From contig BQUP01000010.1 in assembly GCA_022835595.1 (NCBI GenBank), positions 574,236 to 638,235 of the forward strand: 64,000 bases of DNA. Direction: 5' to 3'. Numbering within the stretch: the first letter of the stretch is position 1; each line of letters starts with the position of its first letter. The notes under the pieces were generated by a model that worked only from the letters and a program-made list of their open reading frames with translations, searched no databases and was not told where the DNA came from. Positions 21,791 to 33,852 of the stretch are shown piece after piece. Source of the stretch: Cystobasidium ongulense (Eukaryota > Basidiomycota > Cystobasidiomycetes > Cystobasidiales > Cystobasidiaceae). The translations under genes and the position numbers were made by a program.

Positions 21791-23475
21791 ATGGCTACCC
21801 AAGATCACGCTGTCATCACGACACCCGAACAGAAGGTGTACAGTACTCACAAGGTCGAGAGGGCTGAATTCATCGTCGATGCTGTTCTTGTATGTGCCTG
21901 ACTCGCTTCGCAGCAGAAAGTTCGGTACCTGGCTGACATAGGGTCACTTTTTCACGCGATAACACAGTTCGATATGGATGGCACGCTTGTAGATTCCATC
22001 GGAGCTGTAGAGCAAGCTTGGGGCAATGTTGCCAAGGGTGCGTGATACTAACCAAACGATATTGGAATCAACCAGCTCAATGGCTAATGCTTGTCGTCGC
22101 ATGCAGAGCTCAAGAAAGATCCTCAGGAGGTTATCGAGCAAACTCACGGTCGACGCGCCACCGACAATCTTCGAGATCTCAAGCCTGAATTACAGGGCAC
22201 TCCAGAACCAGCAATGCAGCCACACGTGAAGGAGTTCGAAGAGAAGATCCTAGCCAGTGCCGACGAATTCCACAAGGAAGTACGAAGCCGAAGACAGAGT
22301 ATGGTTGAGGAGATTGTCAGTTCTTTCTTTCCGAGCTGTGTGAACAAGGCGCAATTGATATTGAAGCTGATCTAATCGCTTTCGAATCCAGAAATCATCT
22401 CGACGTGCTTCTCGACGCGCATCCAGAGCTGAGTCTCGACGAGGCTCCGTCGTAGGCTCTCCAGGTGGAACGCCACCAAGCAGTCATCCCCCAAGCCGAA
22501 AGAGTTCTTTCGCTGCTGAAATCACTAAACGTCTGGCTGTAAGCTCCATCATATTTTTCACAGATGCTTTTTCGCTTTGCGCTGACTTCACGTCTTTTTC
22601 TCTAGTTCTCTGGTCTTGCCGGAGGTTTCTCTAAGACTACCCCCATCAACGACGACTCTGGAAATGGCTCGTCCCCCAGGGCTGCTTCACCCCAAGGCAC
22701 TGCCGCTGTCGACGAAGATCCCTTCGCGGATGACAGTGACGAAGATGACGAGATTGATCTAGACGCCATCCCTGTCGACACAAGCGATCTCACTGACCGC
22801 TCCGTCAAGATCTTGCCGGGTGTCAGAAGAATGATTGATTCGATTCCAGAGGGCAGATATGCTGTCGCTACCTCTGGTGCAACTACATACTGCTATGGAG
22901 CTCTTGCTCGAGTCGGTATTGTCCCTCCTAAGGTTACCATCACTGCCGATGACCCAAGACTAAAGCGCGGCAAGCCGTTCCCTGATCGTGAGTATTGTTT
23001 CTTCTAAATCAGAAGGCGATGTTAACGTATCTTTGCTTCTTCAGCATTCATTCTCGCCGCCGAACAGCTTGGTTACGACCCCAAGAACTGCTTGGTTGTT
23101 GAGGACAGTCCAAGTGGCATCAAGGCTGGCGTTGCCAGCGGCGGAAAGGTTATCGCTGTCTGCACATCTCATCGTAAGTGACGCTAGTGTCCTTCTTAAT
23201 CAACCGGGACTAACTTTACAATCTTCTATTCGATAGCCGTCGAGAAGATCAATAACTGCGGTACTTCGTACATTGTCCCAGATCTCGAATATGTGACTGT
23301 CGAAGTCATGAGTGACGGCAAGCTCAAGATTGTCATCGATAGCGACAAGAAGAAGCATGACCGAACTGCCCTGAAATCGCAGCAACGCGATGAACTTGCT
23401 CACAAGTTCGAGGACATGAAGGTCGCCGAAGCCGAGAAGGCAAGCAAGGCCGAGGCTGATAAGACTGCCGCCTAG
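21791..23475 (+). CDS. HAD-family phosphatase, glycerol-3-phosphatase/sugar phosphatase-like, with large insertion
   Basis: Seven exons join. HAD motif I is FDMDGTLVDSIGAVEQAW, giving nucleophile aspartate and acid/base aspartate. The cap has THGRRATDNLRDLKP, as in yeast Gpp1/Gpp2 and Dog1/Dog2. Motif II is YAVATSGATTYC. Motif III lysine is in RGKPFPDPFILAAEQLG, and motif IV is VVEDSPSGIKAG. The core therefore looks catalytically complete. Such enzymes dephosphorylate glycerol-3-phosphate (osmotic glycerol production) or 2-deoxyglucose-6-phosphate-like sugars; the exact substrate is not decidable here. Between cap and motif II there are about 150 extra residues: an arginine/serine region with SRRASRRAS and SRRGS, then an acidic stretch (FADDSDEDDEIDLDAI). 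The C-terminus adds a charged lysine/alanine/glutamate tail. Yeast homologues of about 250 residues lack both. Confidence 0.85.
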
Positions 23476-23814
23476 GCAGATTTCCCATCTAAATATCTTC
23501 GTTTTCAATCGCAATTAGACGGTCTTTTATTAATTGGCTCGCACTCTTGTTCAGCTTGTGCTCCATGCTGAACAATTGTGGAGCATTGTACCTACCAGTG
23601 TACAAGTCCGACTTTACCAAGGAGATGAGTACACCTACCTCTCATCTCAACAGAAAATAGCACGTTGTATCATATAAACATTAATCCGACATCGCTCGAT
23701 GAATGCAGCGAATGTTACTATCCTCTTGCCACCCTCGCAGGCCTTGACCCAGCTTTGCCTTGTCGTCTGCTCCTGCTTGAATCCATTCAAGCTTGAATTG
23801 CAACACTACAAAAG
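23476..23814. other. Intergenic region between HAD phosphatase and PTH2
   Basis: These 339 bases contain an imperfect repeat of AGCTTG-type words, including a CAAGCTTGAA palindrome just upstream of the next start (about 23788-23797). No gene is seen. Confidence 0.4.
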
Positions 23815-24787
23815 ATGACACAGCGACCCGATATCTGGTCTACTCTGGCGCTCTTGGTGTGTGGAAGTGTGGTAGGCTATTGGATTGGCGTCGGCAAAAG
23901 TTTGAACATTTCAAGAGTGCGTTTGACCTCGATCATCGATGTGTGCAAGAGCTCGACAATTCTGATGCATACAAGGTCAACAGGGCTCAGTCAATGAGGA
24001 CAGGAAGTCGAATGGTCCTACCGCGGGAGACTCTGAGGACAGCGATAGCGATGACGGCGACTTGAGAGATACGGCCAACATAAAAGTCGGCATGCTTGAC
24101 GAATGCAAAATGGTGCGCTGGCTTACAGGGACCTTAAGCTTAGCTTGACTCGAGTACACAAGGCTTACATATTCCTTTGAACAGGTTCTCATTGTCCGGA
24201 CAGATCTCGGCATGACAAAAGGTACTCTTTAGCAAAACAGAGGGCCTCGGTTGCCACACCTTGCTAAACTCTTCTTTGCGTTCCGGTGTTTGCAGGCAAG
24301 ATTGCAGCACAATGCGGGTAAGCTGCTGAGTCTGTTATACTATAAGCAGGTTGTTGATTGAAAGCATGCTTTGTGCCTTGGTAGGCATGCAACGCTTGCG
24401 TGTTATAAGACACTACAGAAGACAAATCCAGCACTTCTAAAGCAATGGGAGCGGTCCGGGTAGGCTCAACTCGACGCGTATGCACACCTCAATATCCACA
24501 TTCTGAATTCACGTTTCGCAGACAAGCAAAGATTGCGTTAAAGGCAGACTCGGAGGAAGAATTGCTCATCCTGGAAGCCCAGGCTCAAAGCCTCAACATC
24601 TGCGCTCGAAGCATACAAGACGCGTAAGTCAACAGGCTTTATATCTTCGCCTATAGCAGTAAACTGAGCCTCAGTCCATGTTAGTGGTCGCACGCAAATA
24701 GCGGCCGGCTCAAGGACGGTTCTAGGAGTAGGGCCTGCTCCAGTCAAGCTGATCAATCAAGTGACTGGTCATCTCAAGCTTTTATAG
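23815..24787 (+). CDS. PTH2: Peptidyl-tRNA hydrolase 2
   Basis: Six short exons join. The N-terminus is a single membrane segment ([17 protein letters not shown]). A short acidic linker follows ([11 protein letters not shown]). The catalytic domain is [71 protein letters not shown] and [11 protein letters not shown]-type text at the end. This is the archaeal/eukaryotic Pth2 fold, which releases tRNA from prematurely dropped peptidyl-tRNA and is a ribosome quality-control factor. The invariant lysine in MTKGKxAAQ and the TxxAAGSxTVLGxGP motif are present. The N-terminal anchor is shared with mitochondrial outer-membrane Pth2/Bit1. The first exon/intron junction (after SLNISR) was placed by frame. 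Confidence 0.88.
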
Positions 24788-25162
24788 ACGTGCTTGTAGA
24801 CATAGCAGAACTTCAGAGAAGTACGATATAGATGGGCAATGCATCTGCACATATCAGCTTTCTGCCGAAGCCTTCACTGGTCTCACTGAAGCCGACTAGT
24901 CTCATTTCTGCAACTTTGAAAATTATCCTTCTTTACGTCAACAACTTTTACTACAGTAAAAGCATACAAGAAAGCTACATTAGCTCACGAAGCAGTCTTG
25001 ATATATCTCAACATCTAATAAAATCTCTATTCTTCAGAACTGAAATGAATAATTAATAATGGAAACTGCTTTTTTTGTGCCGGATAAAGGAAGACACCCA
25101 AATAACGAATATAGACACTCCTATAGACAAATCTAATTACATACGATCAACGAGACACATGA
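24788..25162. other. Convergent 3' intergenic region
   Basis: This 375-base AT-rich gap lies between PTH2 and the GATA factor, which point at each other. TTAATAAT and AATAAA-like words near 25020-25060 could serve 3' end formation. Confidence 0.5.
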
Positions 25163-28100
25163 TCACGTGTCTTCAGGAGTTGTATCCTCGGGGGTCTTGG
25201 CTGGCATCGTCGTACTGTTTCTCCGCTGGGAACGCGATGTACTCTTCTTAGGAGCCTCCTTGTTGCGAGTGCGGTTGCGCTTTTTGACAACGGAATTATG
25301 CAAGGATACAGGTCTGTCAGATCCATGTAATTTGCGGAAAAGCTGGCATGCATTGCACAGCGGCTGTCCATTCTCATCACGCCGCCATAGGGGCGTGTTG
25401 GTAGTCTTGCAGTTGATGCATACAGTAGGCGTAGCGTTGCTATCGCCAATGACATTGCCGTTTGCATTCGCGACAGTACTCTGTTGACGGCTGTGCGTCT
25501 TTTTGGCGTCTGCAGCATGCGAATGTCCATCTGCTGAGTGGTCTACCGACGTGAAGCTATGCGACAGGAGGCTTGGTATATTGGTGAGACTAGAGGAACG
25601 CGAGGTGGCAGTAGAACGCAATCGTTCTTCTTCAGCTGCTGCTGCATAATCCTCCGGCGAAGTATAATGTCCTCCAACTGGAGATGTCTGGCTACTTTGT
25701 GGACTAGCAGGCCAGGCTGGATTATTGGGATCACCATAGCTAGGAAAGGCATTGGAAGGATACTGCGAGTGCTGGGTTTGTGACGGATTGATGTGCATGC
25801 TTAGATTGGCGTACTGTCCCGGTGACATTGCAGCTAAGAAATCGGACGGCAGATTGCCAGGACTGTATGCAGCGTCCACAGAATATGGTCCGTAGCTCTG
25901 TTGTTGTTGCTGTTGCTGCTGATGTTGTGCAGCGGCCTGTAAAGCTTGTGCAGTCTGCAATCGCCTGAAAGCCTCGACTGCTGCAGTCTGTGCCTGTGCT
26001 TGTGCCTGCGCATGCGCGAGCTGTGCATGCATTTGTGCTTGCTGATTGCCGTCGGGAGATCCAGTCATGTATGATGAAAATGGTGTCATTTGTCCGTTTG
26101 GCTGTGCATTGGCGAAGAGATTGAAAGCCATATTGGCCGTTGCCACCGAAGGAGTACTCGGTACTGACTGGGCCGACCCACGCAAGAAGTTGTTAATGTT
26201 GTCCATCAGGAACAGATTATTAGGGTCTGTCCAGCTTTGTGAAAGCTGCTGCTGTGGATGAGTGGATGGGGTGAGCGAATGAGATCCATCAGCTATCTTT
26301 TCTCTCAAAAGATATAACGGAAAGCTCACGTCTTGTTGGAGCTGTGGAGCTTGAACGGTTGGCACCGTTGGCGCTTGCTGTTGCATTCCCTGAGAATTAT
26401 GTGGGCCCCTCTTCTTCTGACTCTGCTTCTGGTGCTCGTGTGCCAACTGAGCGGGGTAGCTGGCATCGAAGCTGGTCTTGCGGACCAATTTAGGCAAGAA
26501 GCCATAGTCGGCATGCTGATTCGCTTTGAGCTCTTGTTCATTGAAAAGACCGGGTATGCTGCCAACATGTCGATGCGGCGGTAAGTCGATGATAGACGTC
26601 GCATGCTCCAGCGAAGACAGGTACGCTTCAACGCTGGCTGAGATGCTCTTTTGCGACTGCAAAAGAGCGCTCTCATCGGAATTCGATCCCGAAACATCGG
26701 CTCCTGTGCTTTGAGCCATGTTCGGAATAGGCTGAGCTTGCGTCTGTTGCCGCAGGGTGATCTGAGAGGAATGCGGCATACTTGAAGGCAGAGATGCATA
26801 ATTCTGCTCTCCCGATGCGCTATTGAGCCAGTCTGTTGGCAAGACTGGCAGGGGCCCCGGTGACACGAAGCTATAAGGAAGTGCCGATGTCTCTAGGTTC
26901 GATTGCCGGAGTGAACTCGACTGTGACCCGTCAGGTAGGTCTTGGTTTCTGGAGAGCGCCGTTTGAGTGTCTTGGCTTGATGTCTCCCCATCGGCAATAT
27001 ACTGCCTAAGAGTCCGCTCAAACGACTGGAGATCCACGTTGTTACTCGCTTGTCTCGAGTGATACCCTGACGAATGCCCGCTCGATTCAATGTGCTGCAC
27101 TGTGGGTGTACTTATGGCAGTCGAAACATCTTGGGGCGCTCTCGAGACGGAAGCCATGGTTTCCACTATATCGGCATATGTCGGCACATGGAAGCCTTGT
27201 GGGCCTGATGGCATAGATAAGCGTAAAGCAGGAGCTCGAGAGCGCGAGCGAGACTGATCACGCCAATCCATACCACCTGCGATAGCTTGAGGAACTCGAG
27301 ACCGAGATCGACTTTGTTGACGCCAATCCATTTCTGCAAAGTCACCACTGCAACAAGCAACAAGGGAATCGAGACAAGGGACGGTCAGTTATAGAGCACG
27401 CTCGCGATCGGACAACAAGAAAGGACACACCTTTCGCCTGGAGAGGCTGAATTTGCTGCCGTATTTCTGCCTCTTCGCCCTCTCTCTTCAGGCTCTTCGG
27501 GCAATACATTCTGGTTCTTGGCAGCGATGGCCGCTTCTGTTTGTGGTGGCAGCGGTGTTACAAACCCAGCAGCAGCAGCGTCTGCTTTTTGTTTGTTCAA
27601 CTTCAGACCCATCATTCTCCATGTGATATTTTCCATTCTAGCCCCGTTGGGTAGACCTGCTTTGGCCTTAGCGTACAATCTCCAAAGGTGTGTAGCTAAA
27701 GGATCGCGAGCTGCCATATCTTCCGGACTTTCGCCATCGATATCCCCAAATCCACTAGGGATGACTGAGGTTTCTCTCATTCTCGCAGGGAATGGATCGA
27801 AAGGAGCAGGCTCTTTGTTTGCAGCGGCCGGTGCGACTTTGGCGGCATCAGAGTCTGTGCCACTACCTGAAGCAATGGCAGCGTTGGAAACATCCGTAGC
27901 ATTGGCCAGAACGCTCGATATCAGAGTGGCATCTGACTCTTGACTTGCACCTTGTGAATTTGACCAATTCATCCATTTGCCTCCAATGCCAGCTAGAGCG
28001 GCAGCCTTGTTGATTTCCATTGCGGCCTGCGAGGCTGCAGCAGATGCAGGCGACTGAGATGCGGGCTGTGCACCGAAGCTTGCGAGTTGTGTGTTGAAGT

Positions 28101-29703
28101 CATCGGAAAGCGGGTCAAAACTTAACGAGCCGAAATTTCTAGGATCAAAAGGTGATGGAGCGGTAACTGCAGATAGGATAGCATCATTAGGAGTGGAAGC
28201 GTTGGAGTTGGATTTCGATGCAGTCGCAGAGAAGTTGCCGGAATGCTGCTGGGAAGTTGAGGCGACTGTTGATGTGTTTTGAGGCACAAAGCTTGCAAAT
28301 CCAGGAAATGAGTCCAGGTTAGGTGAAATTGGGGAAGTTATGCTGGAAACTGGATCGCGATATGTTGGACCAGGCACAGGGAACCCGAATTGTTGTATTC
28401 CTGGAACATTGCCATCCTGAAGGTTGGAAGTTGTATTCAGTGCATATTGCTGGAGTTGTTGTGCTTGTTGGTACACTGCTTGCGCTTGTTGTTGCTGAAG
28501 ATACTTGGCGTCGGTCTGAGTTTGGTGCATACTGGCACTAGCACTGGAAGTGCTCGCTGTATTCTTCCGCTTAGACGGCCTCCTATTCATACTAGATGCA
28601 GAGCTAGTATTCTGCAGACTCGTTCCCAGTTGGCTGTTGCTATCGTTTGACGCGAGTACAGGCCGAGAGTAAGGTGTTGATGCGAATTGGGGAATGGCTA
28701 TAGAGGGAGTTGCCGGTGTCATGCTCAACCAGTGTGGTGAAGGACCGCCTGATCCAAGAGATGTAGAGATAGAATTCGATGAAGCACTGGCTTGACGATT
28801 TCGGTGCCCTTTAGAGACATGTTGTGGACCTGAGCTCGGCGATATTGGCTTGCCCAGAACACCGTTATGGTTGTCCATAGTCGACAGCTTATCGGACGAG
28901 CCATGTCTAGATGAGAGGCCGTTTGAACGAGAATTCGAAGACGGTAGGGAAGCGGAGTATTGTGCAGGATCAAAAGCATCATTGTAGGACGAAGAGGTCG
29001 TAGGCTGCGGTGATTGTACCGATCCCGACGGAGGGCTCAGCGCAGTGCCGAGAGCTGGGTTGTGAGCAAAGTCGTAGTTGAAAGAGAGGCTGAGAGAAGG
29101 AGCGTGATTTGGGTTTGTTGTCGAGGAAGAAGCAGGTGGCGTATTGTCGGTTGGAGTGGAAGTCGAGGATGACTTGCGAGATGATGAGAGAGCGGAGGTG
29201 CGATTCAGGGATGCATTGACGCTAGAGGACAGTGACGAGGAAGGTGTGGATGCATGCGACTTTTTGGGATTCACAAAGGTCTTCTGAGTTCCCCAGCTGC
29301 TTCCCGAATCCGGGTAGGAGCTGCTCGCTATGCTCGAGGGAGCGGTGCCGGCTGCCGAATACGTTGATGCCTTGTAGGAAGAGTCGCTTGCGGACTCGGT
29401 AGGCGAGGGCGATATCGAGCCTATGGGTTGATGCTGCTGTATGATGCCAGCAGGCCAGTTCTTTGCCGGCTGAGGGTTCTGTAGCGGCTGAAATGGGCGT
29501 CCAGCAGAGTGAGAGTTGGTCGAAGATGGGTTGAAGGCGCTGGAAGCAGGGCCCGAGGAGCTCAGCAAGGAAGCTGGGGTAATGTAGGATGACGAAGCGA
29601 ACGCTGCGTTGGTCGTATTGGTCGCAGAGTCGAGTCCGCCATCGTCGTCGTCGATGTCGACGAGGTAGGAGCTGAAGTCGAGCTCGTCCTCGACGGCGGT
29701 CAT
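25163..29703 (-). CDS. areA: AreA/Nit2-type GATA transcription factor (nitrogen regulator-like)
   Basis: Two long exons separated by an 83-base intron (27348-27430) give about 1,485 residues. The N-terminal exon is serine/threonine-rich. Near its end it contains [19 protein letters not shown] and [11 protein letters not shown], the DUF1752 block specific to AreA/Nit2-type nitrogen GATA factors. Exon 2 starts with a twofold repeat ([12 protein letters not shown] and [12 protein letters not shown]), then long glutamine-rich regions. The single C-terminal zinc finger is [20 protein letters not shown] then [13 protein letters not shown], pattern C-x2-C-x17/18-C-x2-C, followed by basic text [15 protein letters not shown]. 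It should bind GATA sites and control nitrogen catabolite genes. The finger has NACQL where most have NACGL. A 78-base segment (26252-26329) has perfect intron borders but is open and in frame. The protein ends TPEDT. Confidence 0.87.
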
Positions 29704-31187
29704 GCTGGCGCCCAGCGAGGGCAGCGACGGACTCTATAGGCAGTAGTCGTGGGCAGACACGCTTCGATGCTTGTGCTCTAGGTGCACTTGCTGCTCGTCG
29801 GTCTTGCTTGCTGTCTGTACGGTGATTGCTGCTTTGCTTGACTTGGACGATGAAAACGACAGCTCGCTCTGGCAAACGACGGCAGGAGAGAGATGTCGGT
29901 CCCGGTCGTGTTTGGACGAGTCGGGCAATCCCGCAGGACGGTCTGCTTCTCACTATCTGAACTCCTGCTCCTGCTCTTGCTGTGTAGCGAGCTCGTTAAA
30001 TATGACCACTGCAAGGCTGTCGAAAGCCAGCTCTGAGAGTGGATGGCAAAGATCTGAGAGAGAGCTGGGGTCGGAAAACGTCTAACGCGGAGTTCCACGC
30101 AGCGAGTTGGCTTTGAGGTGTCGAGTGCAGCGTTGATGGTGGTGCAGCGGTGCAGTGCTCCAGCTTCTTCTGACTCTTACTGTTTTCCAATAATCGGTCT
30201 TCTCGGGGTTACCTGTCTGCTGGGCAAGGTGGGTGTATCTAGATGGGGCAAGATCTATTTTTCCCGGACGAGCTTGCCAAATTAAAGTGAAACGCCAGGC
30301 AGAAGTGGCTAATTGTGTTATGCTTGAACGTACACTGGCGACCTCCGAAGCTAAGTTAATTCCACACTTGCGTACTGTATGCTTCTCGTGGACCTTTCTG
30401 TAGATACTTCAGAAACTTCCACTACGGTACTTTGGAGGCCTTGCAGAATTTCCGGTACGGTTACTACGGTAGATACTCAAATATTGACGGCTCTGTCACT
30501 TCAGCAGGGCTCAGCTCACGTCCACGCCACGGAGAGATGCGGAACTGCTCAATGGGCTGTAAAATGGCTCGCCAACGGAGCCCCGGATAATGATATGAAT
30601 GGGTGTTTCTGAATTACTTAGGCAAAAGCCGCCACTCAGGCGTACCTAATGATACCCTGACTCGAGAGACAGACAGATAGCTGCTGTTGACGTTGGGCGC
30701 CTTAGCTGACTACGGTATTGCTCGGTATTCAATTGTAGGCAAACTTATCCGATCATTGATACAAGCATATATACCAGTACGCCAACGCCGGCCCAGTGTA
30801 TAATATACTGCTCTGACTAGAGGGTGCGGATGTTTACTAACGAGACGGGAGTGGAATCAGTAGGGCTGTAGCGTCAGCACACTGAAGAACATCGTCAGGG
30901 GAGGACACCAAAGCCCCAGATGCGGACTGGTCTCTACCATTGATCGCAGGTATCGTGTAAAACGCTGCTGGCGCTTTTGATCTGTTAGCTTATCTCTCAA
31001 ACACGAAGCTTGAACTTGAAGGGTGGTGGATAGCAATTATTTTCCAAGCACATTTGTTGCGAATTAAAGTGACTTTGATTGCGGTCACAATCACCGAAAA
31101 AAATCTCGCATGCCTTGTAAATACGACAACATGAAACAGCTTACTACACATGGTTCTAGAGTTGGCTTTCTAACATACAATGCTCAC
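29704..31187. promoter_or_regulatory. Long upstream region of the GATA factor (1.5 kb)
   Basis: This is the longest gap in the window. It must contain the promoter and leader of the GATA factor and the 3' end of the sphingoid base kinase gene. AGATAG at 30675-30680 and TTATCT (AGATAA on the other strand) at 30990-30995 fit the HGATAR consensus and could allow GATA-factor autoregulation; two such words in 1.5 kb is close to chance. Open frames in 29770-30090 are CAG/CTG-rich leader sequence and look unsupported. Confidence 0.45.
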
Positions 31188-33464
31188 TCAAGATGACTGT
31201 TGCTTAGTCCATTCGGGTGGCAAATACCAGTCGTTTCGAAGACTGAGCACTTGACCGAGACCAGGGTGCACCTCGACCTGGAACGGCTCATAGGGAGCAT
31301 GCTCGCCATCTATTGAAACTGCGTAACGAGACGACGGTGTTCAGCTCCGCACCTTTGATCAGAACTAGGTTCTGCTTTGAGCTTACTGAACTTTGGCAAT
31401 CCGGCTTGAGTAGCTTTAGGCGTCAACCGATACTGTAGAAGCAAACATCAGTTCGTAAACATACTCCTGATATCAATAACAGAATATACTTACTGCTTCC
31501 ACCTTGTAGTACTCCATCTTTGCATTGTCGTAGTGTTTGCCTTTGTCTGAGCCGTCCATAGACTATGACAGCGAGAAGGAGTTAGCCGAATTTACATACC
31601 TCGAGGTGTAGCTGTCCACGCACTCCAAGTAGAACCCCGGTAGATACTACAGGCAGTATCGACACGACTATACTCCCATCGCTATCGGCGATAGGGAACT
31701 GAAGGAGGTCCGGTGACAGATATGGCATTTGGCCGGCGTATATCGTACACACAGGTGCGTTGATGGTAGTCCAGCCAGAGGCTTTGGAGCCATCGATAGG
31801 AGATGCATCAGGACCATTTGGAATAGGATCGTTGATCGTGCCGAAGCGTAGTGGTGGTAGACCACTTGCATTACCCGCTTGTGAGTTCCCGTTTGTTTCG
31901 TCGACAGAAAGGCGAGAAGCATCATGTCGTCCTAAGGACTTGCTGTCTTGCACTCTCTGTCGTTTCTCAAGCATAGCGCATCGAAGAGCCTCTTTATCCC
32001 CCTCTAATACTCGCATTGAAATCTCACAATCGTAATGTGGACCTCGGATAGCGCGCTGGATAAAGCCTACTACGAATCGGTTATTTCCCATCCAGCTGCA
32101 GATTGCACGGGAAGTTCAGCTGACAGGCAGGCTTCGAGTAGCAGTAAACGTAGCCTACCGCATGTGCTCAGTGCCTAAGTCCACGTCTGCCATGAGGCCG
32201 TATGCTTGCGACAGGAAGGAGAAATAACGTTCGTTGCCTTGAGTAATCGAGCAGATGTCCAGAGGTATCGGATGACCTGGTTTAGGAGTGAACGTCAGAT
32301 TTTTAAACGAGGCATGGAACCGGCTCTGCTCTGCATCTCACCTTTGAGAACAGTCAAAGCTGAGACAGCGAGGTTGATGCCATCTTTGGGACCATTCAGG
32401 GAGCAAGCCAGTGCATTACCGGACCCTGCAGGGGAAAGGTAAGCTTCGGCCAGGAGAGCCAGCATGCGGATAGATTTATCTAACCTCCTGGTAAGGTACC
32501 GAGAGGGCACTTTCTTAGAACTACCATAGCATCGGATCTCTTGCAAAGTCCATTGATAGCTTCGTGGAATAGGCCGTCCCCACTGAACACAACGATGGCG
32601 TCGAAGTCTTCCACGTTAAGCTTCTCCACGATTTCTTTTGCGTGTCCGCCATACTCGGTAACTGCATCATGCAGCGCAACGAACATCAGCTTTGCTGCAG
32701 TGGAATAGCGGGATGGTCTACTGACACGTGACATTGAGAGTGCATCCTGCCGAACGGAAGATGGGCTCAACCTGCTTCACCCAGCGCGAACGCGAATGGC
32801 CAGCTCCAGCACTAGGATTGATGAGAACTCTTATGTGTTTGTGTCGCTTGATACCGTCTATATAGAGGGCGCAAGAACAGTCACAGTGATAGCCGAGAAG
32901 ATCAGCTGGAGCGGTCGTCACGAGTAAAATGCATCCGCTCGTCAAGTACACATACCATATGCCTTAATTAGCAACGCTTCAAGCCATGTTTCTGCTCTTT
33001 GCGCGTTGTCTGCTTCCACAGTGCCCTTGATACATACTACGCCTTCGTGTTCATGCAGCGACAGCGTCCTGATCTCGACGAAGACCTTGCCGTCAAGCTT
33101 ACTGATGTGACCGTCTAAGACATTGAGATATGGATATTGGCGATGCGCGGGCTGCGGTACTGCCATTCCCATCCAGCCATCAGCAGAACGTCCAGACCAC
33201 CTTGATACGCCTCGATTGACTTCGGAGTGTCACAGGCAAACTCACCTTGACACAGGAGAATAGAGCCCCAAGAGCGTGGAGCTTTGAGTTACAGAATACA
33301 AACGAGTGCTGATCAGTACATGTCGCGGTGTGATAGCATAATTCGCGCTCACTGCTGTCTATGGACACGACGTGCAGCTCATGCTCTGTCAGAGTCAGAT
33401 TTGTTGGCCTGCCAGTGGTCTCGAGAGTGATGAGGAGCTCGTGGGGTATCTCGCCTTCGACCAT
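31188..33464 (-). CDS. LCB4: Sphingoid long-chain base kinase (sphingosine kinase)
   Basis: The minus-strand exons join into a complete kinase. The N-terminal part starts MVEGEIPHELL and includes YPYLNVLDGHISKLDG, with the HEHEGVVC region after it. The diacylglycerol-kinase-like catalytic domain follows: HIRVLINPSAGAG, TEYGGHAKEIVEKL, DAIVVFSGDGLFHEAINGL and GTLPGGSGNALACSLNG. SGDGL and GGSGN are the nucleotide-binding motifs. Later exons read MGNNRFVVGFIQRAIRG and GQMPYLSPDLLQFPIADSDG, and the end is SISIDGEHAPYEPFQVEVHP then PPEWTKQQSS. The C-terminal DGE motif is conserved in lipid kinases of this family. The enzyme phosphorylates sphingoid bases to sphingosine-1-phosphate analogues, at membranes. 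The exon joined at VTF/TEYGG uses a GTCAGT donor. Start 33464 is the first in-frame methionine before the conserved part. Confidence 0.88.
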
Positions 33465-33852
33465 GTTGCCGTTGTGGACTGGGCACGGAAGTATACGGAG
33501 TATCTCAGCAGCTATGAAGCATTTCGCGAAGCCTGGGCAAAGGACAAGCTGCAACCGGAAGCAGTTGCGGTGAGTCGCCACGGGTCTATTTCGACAAGAT
33601 GATAGTTTGCAAGAGTATGAATGAGCACGAGAGTAGGGTATCAAGGACAGAAAAGTATAAGACAAGTGTGCTGATCTGAAACCGGACGTGTATTTTCCAG
33701 CCATTGACGCTTCCCAGCTGTCATTTGAATTGACCATTGAATAAAAGTTAGGGGCTTCAAGTCTGTGATGTATATGTTCCAAGGTTGCAGATATGCGTGT
33801 CGATGCTGAAGGTAAAGAATAGATCTTACTGCTTCCTTCTCACTCTTCACCG
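33465..33852. other. Intergenic region between two minus-strand genes
   Basis: These 388 bases carry the promoter of the sphingoid base kinase and the 3' end of the C2H2 factor. No further gene is seen. Confidence 0.4.

Noticed and set aside
25167-25487. Plus-strand open frame of 106 codons antisense to the GATA finger
   Set aside because: It is the mirror of a conserved coding exon and has no features of its own.
29771-30098. Open frames on both strands upstream of the GATA factor
   Set aside because: They overlap and are composed of simple CAG/CTG-rich leader sequence without recognisable protein features.
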